Shown in pieces: positions 32,825 to 43,558 of a stretch of 64,000 nucleotides of DNA. A program made the translations under genes and the position numbers. The notes beneath the pieces were generated by a model. That model was not told the origin of the DNA. It searched no databases and saw only the letters and a list, made by a program, of their open reading frames with translations. The stretch's first letter is position 1; the number at the start of each line of letters is the position of its first letter. Source of the stretch: Isoetes taiwanensis (lineage: Eukaryota; Streptophyta; Lycopodiopsida; Isoetales; Isoetaceae). The stretch spans positions 4,195,606 through 4,259,605 of the forward strand of contig JAJEKV010000052.1 in assembly GCA_021234155.1 (NCBI GenBank). Direction: 5' to 3'.

Positions 32825-34057
32825 TTAAGGGCGTTCTCCCTTAATGTGCCTAGCAAGATGCATGTCTTGCCTCATGAGTGTGACTCTCTTTGCGTGAACT
32901 GTGCAGGCCATCGAATCTTCAAAGTGCTGCACTATTTTCTGCTCGGCTGCCTTCTGTATGCACAGCAACATTTCGTCGGTCACCCTCATGTCCGTGTTGT
33001 ACTCCTGGATGACTTCTCGAACCAGGCGGGCGAACGGTGCTCGGGGGATCAAGAATCCGTAACTTCGCTGGAAGTGTCGGATCTCCTTCAGGGCTCTTAT
33101 CTCAGAGTCCTTCCTGCCGTTCCACTTCTTTCCTGGTGCTCTGGGAGGCTTGGGCTTTGGTGGTGGCGGCCTTAGGGTCTTGCCCTTTGTCGGACGTCCG
33201 CCCTCGATAGTCCGTAACCTGTTCTCCTGATAGTAAGCATTGTATGCCTCCCACTTCGCCATGAAGGCGTTGTGATCCTTCATCTTCTTTTGATGGACCT
33301 TTGCGGGATCTATCACGTACGCCTCCTGTGGCCGCTGGCCTTTGTTCTTATCCCACGTTGGGTAGGGTGGGGGCTTCGGTGCCTGCCCGGGCTGCTCCTG
33401 CTCGGGTGCTACTTGCTCCGGTGCTACCTGCTCCACAACCGGGGGTTTTGAAGAGCTTGCCCCCCCAGTGTCGAGGACGTAGTCTTCATCTGAGTCGTCG
33501 GTGGAGGGCAGGGTCTCTTCGCCTGATGGCTACACCCTTTCCCCTCTTAACCTGTACGACCTTTCTCTTGCCTGCCTTTATGCCCTTGCCCTTCTTCTTC
33601 GGCTCGCCGGCTGTGGCAGGCTCCTCCTCCGGTCTCTTCCTCTTCCGTTCTCGGCGGTGCTCTTTGGCTTCATACTTGTTGATGAACGCCGCGAGGTCTT
33701 CTTCTTCAGCAGGGCTAAGCTTCGGCTGCCGCTGTTCCTCCCTCTCCTCAGCTTCCTGCAGATGGGCCCAAGCTTCGAGTTGTTCCTCGACGGTCGGCTG
33801 ACCCTTCTGCTCCCGTTCCTCCTTGCTCCTCCTTTCCTCCTCGGCGATTTCTTCGAGGATCTGGTGCATGACATCCGGCTCCTCCTCCCCTATGACCTCT
33901 GTCCCGTTGCTCTGGTCCGAGTCTGCCTCCTCACTGGATGAAGATTCGCCTTGCGGGAAAGGCGTTCTTGGAGTATCCTCTGAATCAGGGTGGGGTCACT
34001 GGCGCTGGGAGATTCGCCTCGGCGGGGCTTCCTAGCAGTCTGCTTTGTCCGGGCCAT
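32825..34057 (-). pseudogene. Retroelement-encoded histone H3-like protein, copy 2 (two compensating frameshifts)
   Basis: Starts MARTKQTARKPRRGE (34,057), the H3 tail including Lys4 and Lys9, and ends in a full H3 histone fold: IRALKEIRHFQRSYGFLI (alpha-N), PFARLVREVIQEYNTDMRV (helix 1, loop 1 with the TDxR motif), helix 2, then FEDSMACTVHAKRVTLM and HLARHIKGERP. Over the last 32 residues 19 equal canonical H3. C110, H113, R116, T118, D123, L126 and I130 equivalents are present. Between tail and fold is a ~300-residue linker: acidic and coiled, then a basic stretch KKKGKGIKAGKRKVVQVKRG that could be a nuclear signal, then Pro/Gln-rich. The total is about 410 codons, three times normal H3. 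One-base shifts near 33,950 and 33,520 cancel, so the outer parts share a frame. A TATA box lies at 34,158-34,165. Confidence 0.95.
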
Positions 34058-34157
34058 ATTCGACGGTTTGCCGATCCGAGCTATGCGCCAGAAGATCGCC
34101 TTGATAACGCGAGCAGATTTTCTAAGGACGGGACGCGGAAATGGGGGCGCCTAGATC

Positions 34158-34165
34158 TATTTATA
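34158..34165 (-). promoter_or_regulatory. TATA box of the H3-like gene (copy 2)
   Basis: TATAAATA on -, about 100 bp upstream of the ATG, with hairpin HP7 77 bp further upstream. Copy 1 lacks this box, probably through deletion. Confidence 0.65.
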
Positions 34166-34241
34166 GGGGTCGGTTTTAGGTTAAATTTCAACTATCTTTT
34201 TGGGTTGTCTAAAACTCCTAGAACACCTAAATTCAAGCGTG

Positions 34242-34308
34242 GTCTCACACGTTGCGCCCAGACCGATAATGGAAAGTTCATTTCCTGTCCTGGCACGACG
34301 TGTGAGAC
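34242..34308. repeat. 67-bp hairpin HP7, upstream of H3-like gene (copy 2)
   Basis: Arms GTCTCACACGTTGCGCC / GGCACGACGTGTGAGAC, inner stem TGGAAAGTTCATTTCC. Counterpart of HP2. Confidence 0.9.
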
Positions 34309-34442
34309 ATGGTGCGGCCCGCTGCTAAATTTTATACTTTCTGAACATGTAACATGCTAATTCTACTAATTCTTAACTCAAATTTAGAATTATCAAGTTA
34401 TTTTTCTGTAATTTATGATTTTTTAGTGAGTTCAAGCTGAAT

Positions 34443-34509
34443 GTCTCACACGTTGCGCCCAGCCCGAAAATGAGATTCTCATTATCTGTCCTGACGCGAC
34501 GTGTGAGAC
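34443..34509. repeat. 67-bp hairpin HP8, upstream of H3-like gene (copy 2)
   Basis: Outer arms as in HP6/HP7. The inner stem is AATGAGA/TCTCATT, which differs from HP6 on both sides while keeping the pairing. It lies 201 bp from HP7. Counterpart of HP1. Confidence 0.9.
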
Positions 34510-34770
34510 CATCCTATTTTTTGAAGGTTGGCTCACCAATTTTAGTCTTTTTATGTTTCCATTCATTTTAACTGTTACTAGCTTAGCATAAACTACAAAA
34601 ATGAGAGAAAAAAAATTTCCCCATTTTTCGAGGTTTAAGGATCCTATCAAGTTAGCACTACTGGGAGCATGGGGTGTAAATATGGTAATGCTACCCAAAA
34701 AAGCGCGAAAGCACTCAGCACCTAAAAGCACCTAAAGCACTTGTGGTCGACAGAATTCGTGACCGCACGG

Positions 34771-34778
34771 TATAAATA
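34771..34778 (+). promoter_or_regulatory. TATA box upstream of the FCP1-like gene
   Basis: TATAAATA in the context CGGTATAAATACC, 250 bp before the first plausible ATG at 35,028. Confidence 0.5.
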
Positions 34779-34793
34779 CCTTCTAGTACCTCG

Positions 34794-34951
34794 ACCTCGG
34801 TTCCCGCGCCTAAAGCTTTTCCTCAATCATTCGATGTCCCAAATTTGATCTACTTTTCTATAGCAGAGTATCCTTTACCTCGGTTCCCGTGCCTAAAGCT
34901 TTTCCTAAATCATTTGATGTCCCAAATTTGATCTACTTTTCTATAGCAGAG
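34794..34951. repeat. Two-copy tandem repeat, period 83 bp
   Basis: A ~75-bp unit (ACCTCGGTTCCCG...TTCTATAGCAGAGT) occurs at 34,794-34,868 and again at 34,877-34,951 with four or five differences. It would lie in the 5' untranslated leader of the FCP1-like gene. Confidence 0.85.
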
Positions 34952-35027
34952 TGTCTTTTTCCCAATTTCTTTCCCCGCCCACAACATAGATCGTTTATCC
35001 GGAACTGATCTTCGTCAATCAAGCAAA

Positions 35028-37961
35028 ATGGTAGAAGAGGCAGTAACAACGGAGGATTTTGTTGCTTTGCATGGTTTGTCGAACGAGGATCTGCAGCCCC
35101 ATTTGAAGTACAATTGGCTTACAAGTCAAGTTACAAAGGATCAATGAGAATCCGTTTGGCAGGAACCTTTCAACTCAAAGTCTGCAATCAAGGTTCATTT
35201 TGTTCGACCACACTTGAGAGAAAAATTGGAAAGCTTATTGAGAGTATTTTACCCAGATGGCGTTTGTAACAATGAAGTAAGAAAACAGCTTGCTTATGCC
35301 TTTGTTTGGGAAAACTGCCCTGAAGGATTGCTTGATCCCGTAGGTCATCAGATAAATTGGGCTTCATATGGTGCACAGGTTATGATGTACAAGAAATGCA
35401 GGCCCAGAAAAAATCCACAAAAAGCAAAAGCTGAAATTGATACCAAACCTGATATTTCTGCAAAAGAAAATCCTAAGCCTATTCTAGATCAGACCTATTT
35501 GAATCATAACTTGCAGTTAGTGATAGAAAATTTAAAGAGGTTGTTAGCCTAGCTGCTGATGAGAAATCAAATGATAAAATTTTCAAAAGGTTGTCTGAAA
35601 AAAGAAGTAATATGGAAAAGCTTAAGTCCAGTATTGCCGAGAAGAGAGCTTTGATTACTACAAAGGAATTGGAGCTAGAAATCACAGAAATGGAAAAGAA
35701 ATTGATGCTTGAAGAGTATGCCTGTGAATCTTTGGAGTCTGTTTGCAAACCTGGAGATCCACTTCTGCTTGTGAAGAAGGAGTCATTGGAAGCTCAGATA
35801 ACTGAAAATGATGTTGAGCTAAATGCAGCAAAAGAACATGCTAGCCACCTTGAAAGTCTGAGGCAGATCACCAACTCTCCTTTCTGCATCAACACCATCA
35901 GAAGAAAGCTACCAGGTTTTTTGCAAAGTTATTGTATTGCTTGTGGTTTAAGTTTTCATGATAAATACAAGATGTCCATACTTCTTGATTGTGAACATGA
36001 ATATCATGTGATGGGTGCTGCATTGTTGAAGGAAGGGAGATGTTTGAAATGTGAATGTAATATTCATGAAAACCTTTTTGTTGAACTTGGTATGAGTACT
36101 CCAACAGGATTAGAGCAAGTTGCTTCTTTTGATCCTAAATTAATTCATAAGAAATCTGATGTGGGATCAAAGACAGTTCGGGCTGATTTGGGATCAAATA
36201 CAGCTTGGCCTGATATTGAAGGTCTAATTGATGTTCAGCCTGAGCAGTTGAAGTCCCCTTCTAGTAGAAGAAAGAGGAGGCTGAGACATGCAAGGGATGC
36301 TGATTCTGAGCCAGATCTTGCAGAGTTAAGTGATCAAGTTCAGATGTTGAGTTCAAGGCAATTGAGAAGTAGTGGTAAAATTGGAGATGAGAAGGCAGGT
36401 GGTTCGGAGGCAGGTCTTGTTGAGAGTGAAGTTGAATGTGTGTTGGATACTCCAACCAGAAAGAAACAAAAGCACTCAGCACCAAACAAGGATGCTATGG
36501 TTGATAAGAAGAAAGGGAAGGACAATAGCAAGACCAAAGGGGTTGAAGTTGGGACTGGCAAAAAAAAAGGGACTGAGGCCAGGCAGAACAAGAAAAAAAT
36601 TGGGGAGGGTATAAAGTATCCATTGAGACGGAGAATGCACATCGATGTAAATGAAGACGGGGAAGAAGAGGGTGTTGAGAAGACAATTATGGAGAATATA
36701 AGGTCCACCCTTGAAGATGTTGCAAATGTAGATCCTACTGGTGCAGATACAGGTTTTGAACAAGATGGTAATGCTGCAGCAAAATCTGTACACAATGAAG
36801 GTACAAATAGTAACTTTGCAGCAATTATGGATGCTCTTAGAGGAAATTCAAATATTTCTTTGAGAGCACTAATTCATAAATGATATTTTAATGTTCAGGG
36901 ATTCATAAAGTAGTACAACTTGATGAGGATTTAACTGTTTCCAATTTAACTTCCAGGTTTATGACTTTTTAATTTTATTTGAAGTTTTTGTGGATCTATT
37001 GATCATGTATTCACTTAGTTAATTGTTTGAACATCAGGTCTACCGAGTTGCAAAGTACAATTGTAATTGGTTTGCAACTCAGCAATGTAACTTCGAGGTT
37101 ATTACTCTTAAATTTTAATTGTACTATTTTCTTGAATAATTCACTGAATTGCATGTTATTTAACTTATTAGGTGTTCTGATGTGCAAGTTGTACTTATGA
37201 AAAAGAAGTTGTTGATACTAGATCTCAATGGCGTGCTGGTAAAGAGTTATAGAAGAACGAATCAAATAAGAGAAGACCTGAGACGGCTTAGCACTCAGCT
37301 TTTGAGAACATCAACCACTAACAAATTGGTTGTGTTGAGGCCAGGTGTTCACACATTCTTGGAGGAAGCCTCCAGACTATTCGACCTTGCAATTTGGTCA
37401 TCCATGAATGCATTCAATGTTGCAGAAGTTCTTGATGTTGTCTGTCCTTTTCTCAAAGGTAAACTTGTATTTGTGTGGGACCAAAAATATTGTGATGAGA
37501 TGCCTTTCAAATGGCCACTCGAATCTGCAAATCCAGTATTCATGAAGCCACTTCATAAGGTGTATGAAGCTTTTCCACAATATGGAAATAATGTGGTTCT
37601 TGCAGATGATGAAGTATACAAGACATACATGTCCCCACCATTCACATCCATCATGGTGCCTACTTTTCTGAGTGATCCTCATGATGATATTCTTGACTCT
37701 TATTTGCTTCCAATGATTAGACAAGTTGCACAGGTTGAAGACGTTTCTGCAATTTTGAAGATAAATTCTAGGGCAGAGGCTTTTACAAGAACATCCCTAG
37801 GTGTTCTAGATGCACTATTTCAACAACAAATTGGTCAGCATCAGAGTTTATTAGTTAGAGCTTACTGCAAGGGTCAGATTAAGTGGTTAGTGGATGGTTT
37901 TGGGAAACATTTCAGTGCTGATCAGTTGGAGCAGATGAAGAAATATTTGACTATTGCCTAG
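35028..37961 (+). CDS. FCP1/HAD phosphatase-like protein with N-terminal Cys/His domain, multi-exon
   Basis: Exon A ends at 36,800 (donor GTACAA). Exons B (36,899-36,956) and C (37,038-37,097) and the last exon (37,172-37,961, stop TAG) join with matching phases. Exon A has a coiled-coil region, a Cys/His cluster CIACGLSFHDKYKM...CEHEYH...CLKCEC resembling a RING-type zinc site, and a Lys-rich region (KKKGKDNSKTKG). The last exon carries the FCP1 homology (CTD phosphatase) domain: LLILDLNGVLV, VLRPGVHTFLEEA, FDLAIWSS, FVWDQKYCDE and VVLADDEVYKTY. The nucleophile Asp is present, but the second Asp of DxDx(T/V) is Asn, so activity is doubtful. A TGA at 35,145 and a frame change near 35,510 lie in the first part; either extra introns or decay explains them. 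Substrate unknown. Confidence 0.75.
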
Positions 37962-38311
37962 AAGAATACTTCTTGTAAATACATGTCAATTTTGTGAAAC
38001 CCTTTACATAGAGGCTGAGACCTCAATTTTGTGAAACTGTTTGTAATAGTATATGAGTGCAGATATGCCTCAATTTTGTGAAAGCTGTGACATAGAGGCT
38101 GAGACCTCAATTTTGTGATACACTTTGTAATACTATACGAGTAAAACTTTGCCTCAATTCTGTTATGTTTTGTTATCTTGTTATTTTGTTATTCTTTCTT
38201 CAAGTTTGTCCAATACTTTGAAGACATTGCAGGTCTCAAGCTAGCAGATTCACAGTTCAACTCAATTTTGTGTGTCTTGCTCTTTTAACATTGTAGATAT
38301 GTGTATATCTA
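37962..38311. other. 3' flank of the FCP1-like gene
   Basis: AT-rich, no coding sequence. The phrase GAGGCTGAGACCTCAATTTTGTGA recurs (about 38,011 and 38,095) together with TGCCTCAATTTTGTGA, so it contains a short degenerate direct repeat of about 70-85 bp. Confidence 0.6.
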
Positions 38312-38926
38312 CAACACAAACCATTAGCATCCAACATATAAAAATTAAATCCCCCAACACATAACAACCAACACATAACAACCATTGACATTAACAACCA
38401 ACACATAATTACCATTGACATTAATTAACACAACCATTGGGTCCAACACATTTAAATTAAAATCCCCCTTAAACCCCCTTTGGTTTGGGTGCATATTCAC
38501 ACGGGGGGTGACTCCGGGCAACGAGAGCTGTTGGATAGGCATATTCACTCCTTATTCCTTAATCTATATCGTACGTAAAGTTCCTCGTTTGTGGGGTATG
38601 CAAGTACAAAATTTGCTATACTGTATACTAAGATTCACAAAATACTATAAGATTTCAAGCAGAATACTATATGGTGTTGATTTCATACGTGCAAAATACA
38701 ATTATGAGGGCTCTCGCTGCCCTACGTCACCCCCCGTGTGAATATGCACCCAAACCAAAGGGGGTTTAAGGGGGATTTTAATTTAAATGTGTTGGACCCA
38801 ATGGTTGTGTTAATTAATGTCAATGGTAATTATGTGTTGGTTGTTAATGTCAATGGTTGTTATGTGTTGGTTGTTATGTGTTGGGGGATTTAATTTTTAT
38901 ATGTTGGATGCTAATGGTTTGTGTTG
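38312..38926. mobile_element. 615-bp fold-back / MITE-like element with ~215-bp inverted arms
   Basis: The left arm (38,312-38,528) starting CAACACAAACCATTAGCATC is almost perfectly complementary to the right arm (38,709-38,926) ending GCTAATGGTTTGTGTTG. The centre of about 180 bp is unique. There is no coding capacity. Near-identity of the arms points to recent origin or gene conversion. No clear target duplication was found. Confidence 0.85.
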
Positions 38927-38942
38927 CAAAAACAAAAATTTT

Positions 38943-38987
38943 GGCCCCTTCGGGGCCTTAGGGACGTCACACCCCCCCCGGTGTGAC
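38943..38987. repeat. Two adjacent GC-rich hairpins
   Basis: GGCCCCTTCGGGGCC (38,943-38,957) is followed by GTCACACC-CCCCCC-GGTGTGAC (38,966-38,987). They lie 17 bp outside the right end of the fold-back element in otherwise AT-rich DNA. Confidence 0.75.
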
Positions 38988-39682
38988 AAAAATTTTAGAA
39001 TTCAAACCAGAAAAAAACTAGAATTCATTTGAGGCTTTCATCACCTGTAACTTTTGAATTTGATCACAATAAAACAAATCGAACATAAGTAAAAGTTACC
39101 ATAAAGATAGAGCAGATTGATCCATTATTCTGAAAGTTATAAAGTTTGCAACACAAAGAAAACCCCCTGTTATTATGCTACATATTGTTACTTCCGCTAC
39201 ACTATTTCTCTTTTACAATGACACCATTGTTTATCAATCCATATGATTTTGGATGCTCCATCTCTAGCTTAAAGGTAATGCATGATTCACCTTATGGTTC
39301 GATAAAAGTTCCATTCCTACAATATAAATGCATTCTTGTGGTCATTGTTTGACTGATCTAATCCGCCTGTTGTGTGCATAAGAATCCGTTTGTTGATTGA
39401 AGCTAAAGGCTGGCTGCTATGAACAATCCGGAAGCCAAGAATATCCAAGAGTTGGAAGCAAACAGAGGGCCTAAACTTGAATCTGCAGCAAATCTTAGGA
39501 AGGAAACAAAAGGAGGTTTTGCAGCACTACATTGTAGAATCAGGAAACCAATACCTTGTAAAAAAAAACATTATGCTAACTGAAGAAACATTAAAAAACA
39601 AATACCTTTGTAAGTGTGAGCAAAAAATCCATCTCGTGGTAGTAAAATCCACTCCGCAATAAGAATCCAAGAGGGCAAGTAC
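38988..39682. other. No supported gene
   Basis: AT-rich sequence with short open frames only; the phrase CCCCCTGTTATTATGCTACATATT at about 39,163 recurs near 40,000. Confidence 0.5.
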
Positions 39683-39845
39683 ACATGCATATGCACACAT
39701 GCACACATGCACATGCACTTGCACTTGCACTTGCACATGCACAATACACATGCACATGCATATACATGCACATGCACATGAACATGCACATGCACACACA
39801 TGCACATGCATACACATGCGCAGTGTTCATGCACAAACACATGCA
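39683..39845. repeat. Microsatellite of GCACAT / GCACTT / ACACAT units
   Basis: Alternating GCACAT, GCACTT and ACATGC hexamers run for about 160 bp. The long His/Cys-rich or Thr/His-rich open frames over it are translations of this repeat and not genes. Confidence 0.9.
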
Positions 39846-40395
39846 GAGAAAGACAACAACCCTCGGATTGTTCCAACCAACGAAAATCAACGGCCCATAA
39901 AGGGTGCACTCTAGAAATACTATTTAGTACACCTCAACGAATACAACAATGAAATCATAGAAAAACCATGTAAAAAAGCGTATAAAAATCTAAAAGTAAC
40001 CCCCTGTTATTATGCTACATATTCACTTTGAAGACATTGCAGGCCTGGTGATAACAAATATGTGTAGTGCAGATATGTGGGATGCTTTTGTGTGTCTTAT
40101 TCTTTTGAACAGACTGTTGTACATATTACCTTCTATGAGGCAGGTGGAAGACTACTCATGATCTGCTGGCAAGTGTCTTCTGCCATGATATACAAGTTTG
40201 AGCCTTCTGCATCTGCAATCATGTCAAATTTAGAAAGTCTAACAAGATGGCTATATACACTGGCAACTGGTTTGGTTGAAACCTTAGACCACCATCGATT
40301 TGTTTGTAATAATGTCCCATCACAATAACTTCTTCGACCCCGAATACATTTCCCCATCCATCCTTATAATTTTCTAGCAAAGTATTCTTTTTGCT
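39846..40395. other. No supported gene
   Basis: Non-coding AT-rich sequence leading to the 3' end of the transposase-like gene on -. Open frames of 70-85 codons on both strands near 40,077-40,357 overlap each other and carry no known motif. Confidence 0.45.
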
Positions 40396-41448
40396 TCATG
40401 CAGCATTAAGTACATAAAAATCTACCCCTTCTTCATTCCCTTCTTCAACATTTACAGCAAAATTGTCACCCACTTCTATCATAGAACTCATTACATCATC
40501 TTCATCCTCTTCTTCTTCCTCAACATCATACTCGTTATCTTCTTGCAAATCATTGATGTCACCTATATTCTTAGGATCCTTCAACCTCAACTGAATGGTT
40601 GCCCAAAAACCAATTCGACTCATATTGATGCATTTATCCCACTTAAATTGAATGCAGTAGTTGCAAAAGCATGACAAAGGTCTGTAAGCTACCTTCAAAG
40701 AGTTCTTCTTGTCACATGGTCTTATGCAGTGGAGCAATTGAGTTCCCTTTAAAGTATGGCATTCCAATCTTTCTGATCTATCTATCTTTGAAGACTCTAC
40801 CTCCCAAAAATACCTGTAACAATATGAAAAGCAAGTGCTTTAAGTGCTGGAAAGTGCTTGAAGTTCTGAAATGTCTGCAATAAAATTGTAAAACACTACA
40901 AAATTATACCTTTTGATATCATGATCAGATGGATGATTTTCAAAGTGCCATTTAAGAAAAGCAACTACCTCCTTTGCACACTGTAGTTTCCATCCATTAT
41001 ACTTCATTTGCTCTTGAGTTAGTATCCTCTTTATAACTGCTCCAGCACCATCATGCTCACCTTTCCCATGTGAGCTAGCAAAAAAATTACATAGAAGATC
41101 CTTGCCCATTCTTCCATAAAATCTACCAAGAAAGTGGAATGGTCTCGAAGACTTGAATTGTGAAGAACATCCATCACTCCAAAACACATGTTTTTTATAT
41201 TCAACTCCAATACTTTGCAACCAATCAGCATGCATTTGTAGACAATGTTGGACATATTCTGTGTCATGTGTTTTGTCATCACTAATATAGAAATGAGTTT
41301 CCTTCACAATACCTTGGAGACTTTGTTTCCTTTTTTCTTTGGCCAAGTTCTTGTTCTTCTTGCATGAGTTCTCTTCCGCTTTCTTTTTTCTTTCTTCTTC
41401 TTCTTCATTTTTCATCCTCCTGTAGGTTATATGCACTAGAATTGACAC
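40396..41448 (-). CDS. Transposase-like protein of uncharacterised family, two exons
   Basis: Exon 1 runs from 41,448 to 40,910 and exon 2 from 40,813 to 40,396; splicing AAAAG to GTATTTTTGG joins DHDIKR to YFWEVESSKIDRSERLECH in frame. Seen motifs are a Lys/Glu-rich N-terminus, HVFWSDGCSSQFKSSRPFHF, CNFFASSHGKGEHDGAGAV, RPLSCFCNYC and an acidic tail EEEEEDEDD. The SDG...QFK and SHGKGxxDGxGA signatures occur in repeated, uncharacterised eukaryotic proteins that look transposon-derived (SDG Asp and HGKG/DG as likely catalytic-core residues; inference). The N-terminus is probably incomplete. Both exons are open. Confidence 0.6.
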
Positions 41449-42142
41449 CTGGTCAGTGTAGACGATTCAAATACTGGAGGCCCTTTTCAAAAATTAACTT
41501 CTGAGAACACATTGGCTATGGCCGATTTGAAAAGATATGTCCAACTTTGCTACTTCCTGCTCGCATTCAATAGCGGAGGTAGGAGAGGAAGACCATAGGC
41601 GCCGCATACGACGATAAGAGTGCCGCAGGGAAAGAGGGAACGCCGCATGCGGCGTTACATGAGGCGTTCCGGACGCAAATTTCAAAGCCATCCCAAAATA
41701 AAAAAGAAGATAACTATTAGGCAATCTGCCTAGCGGATAACTAATATGCCCAAAAGTGTCCCACAAAAGTGTCCCAGTTTGTCTATTCGCATATGAGACT
41801 ACTTATGGATTAGAAACATCAAACCGCTAAGAATGTTGTTTATAAGATTTGTAGATTGTGCAAGTAGAACCTTAGAAACTATGTTTTAAACTGAAGTCAT
41901 GTGTTGGTATCTGTGTGCTAGCCTTGCAATTTATTCTATTTAACCTCATAGAATTGGAACATCATTCAGCTATTGAATTGAGGAAATGACATGATGCTTT
42001 ATCTGAAGATTTGGACTTGAAAATCAAAAGCACATATTAGATGGATGTATGACTTATTTTGCAGCCCTCGTTCATTTAAAGTAGGAGGAGACTGGAAGTT
42101 AATTTATGAATACAAGAAACTTATCGCGGCCTATCGGCCGCC
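41449..42142. other. No supported gene; perfect palindrome at 41,639
   Basis: Includes AACGCCGCATGCGGCGTT (41,639-41,656), an 18-bp perfect palindrome in a locally GC-rich patch, and GCGGCCTATCGGCCGCCGCG near 42,126 just before the tandem duplication. Nothing else recognised. Confidence 0.5.
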
Positions 42143-43558
42143 GCGAACGTTTCTCTTCCCCAACTCGTCTATACATGCTAGAACACGCTAGAACATGCAT
42201 TATGGAAAGCTATTTCTATATGGGAAAATATTGTTGGTTTCTTTCTTCAAAAATAAATTAAATTTATTGTCAAATGCATATGACTAGTAGTTAGAGTGTA
42301 GTTAGACAAAAATTTGAAACTGCTATATTTTAAGCCATTTCCCTTTTTTAGCGATTCCTTCACTTGTTGAGCATATAATGTTCCATGCAAACACTAGGAA
42401 CAACATCTACATTAGAAAATAATATCATTATTAGGTTTTGAACCATTTAACCATTACAATTTTTAAACCATTTATCTTGCACCAAATTCATTCAGTTGCT
42501 CAACAAATGCTTGATTTATAATACTTGATTTATGATCTCTTCTTCCTCTCTTTTTTTGGTGGTTGTTTGCCCATGAAGACGGATTGTGATTGGTTTATGC
42601 TACGTCAAGTTGAGAAATGAAACAATGAAAATTGTGAATGGTACAAATCATGAGCTAAAAATCTAGGTAAGCAGCAGAGTTTTACTACCACCAAATAAAT
42701 TATGAAAATCAATTGCAACACAAGCCCTACATGTAGGGTCATGATCCCCTATGGTAGATATGCTTGGAAACATCCTTGAAAGTTGAAATGTATAATAGAT
42801 AGTCAGCACAAAATTTTTGGTGTAGAACTTTTAAGAACTTAGGATGGCAAATCTTTTACAGTGCATATTGCCAAAGTCGAAAAGATATATGAGCATATGT
42901 CAATATACATAAAGAAAGTGGCGGTATAGATAGAAGATAGCTACACAACAACGTTAACTTTAGTTAGTAACAAAATCATTCCGTTCGCAAAGAGTTTATT
43001 ATTCGTCTATCTCTGTACAAAATGGAAAAATCTCTGGAAAAATCTCGGTGGCGCTGCCAAAGCCACACGAGTAATACCATATATGGCATGGATGCCTCCA
43101 CTTTTAAAGGAAAAAGCCACGCATGATGCCAAATCTCCAGACCTTTTCGAAGGATAAAGCCTCTTCCCACAATTACCTAATACTACACTTCATCAGAAGA
43201 AAAGGAATTAATATATAGGTATTCATCATTTCCGTTGAAAAACATTCATGATGACATAATACAACACAGGGAGCTACCTCGGTGTTTTAGCTTGGGCAAA
43301 CATCTTCCACGGCTCCAACTTCCTAAGTAGAAACGTTCATCAACCTTGTTTTGAGGATAAAGAGTTAAAATCTATTGAACCAAGCTAGATCTCATCATCT
43401 CTTCAAGTTCAATCTGCTCTTTGTCCATTAGACCCTTGTAATTGGCTTTCATACGGTGTTTCATGCCGAAGAGCTGATCAAGATTAGCGGCTCTCAAGAA
43501 GAAAAAAAAGAATATGACAAACAACCAATGATTTGGCAAACTATATATACGTAAATTA

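Larger units (their letters stand above)
14431..34650 (-). mobile_element. Ty3/gypsy chromovirus copy 2 with two extra genes, split by a nested insert
   Basis: Same element as copy 1, on the opposite strand: hairpins, H3-like gene (34,057-32,825), hairpins, TATA, ORF2 (32,101-30,575), gag, pol, insert 25,914-17,203, pol C-terminus with chromodomain, PPT and 3' LTR. Without the insert it is about 11.5 kb. Similarity with copy 1 fades near 34,620-34,700; no 5' LTR was found. Several stops and frameshifts make it inactive. Confidence 0.8.

Noticed and set aside
39527-39914. Cys/Met/His- and Thr/His-rich open frames on both strands
   Set aside because: Direct translations of the hexamer microsatellite.
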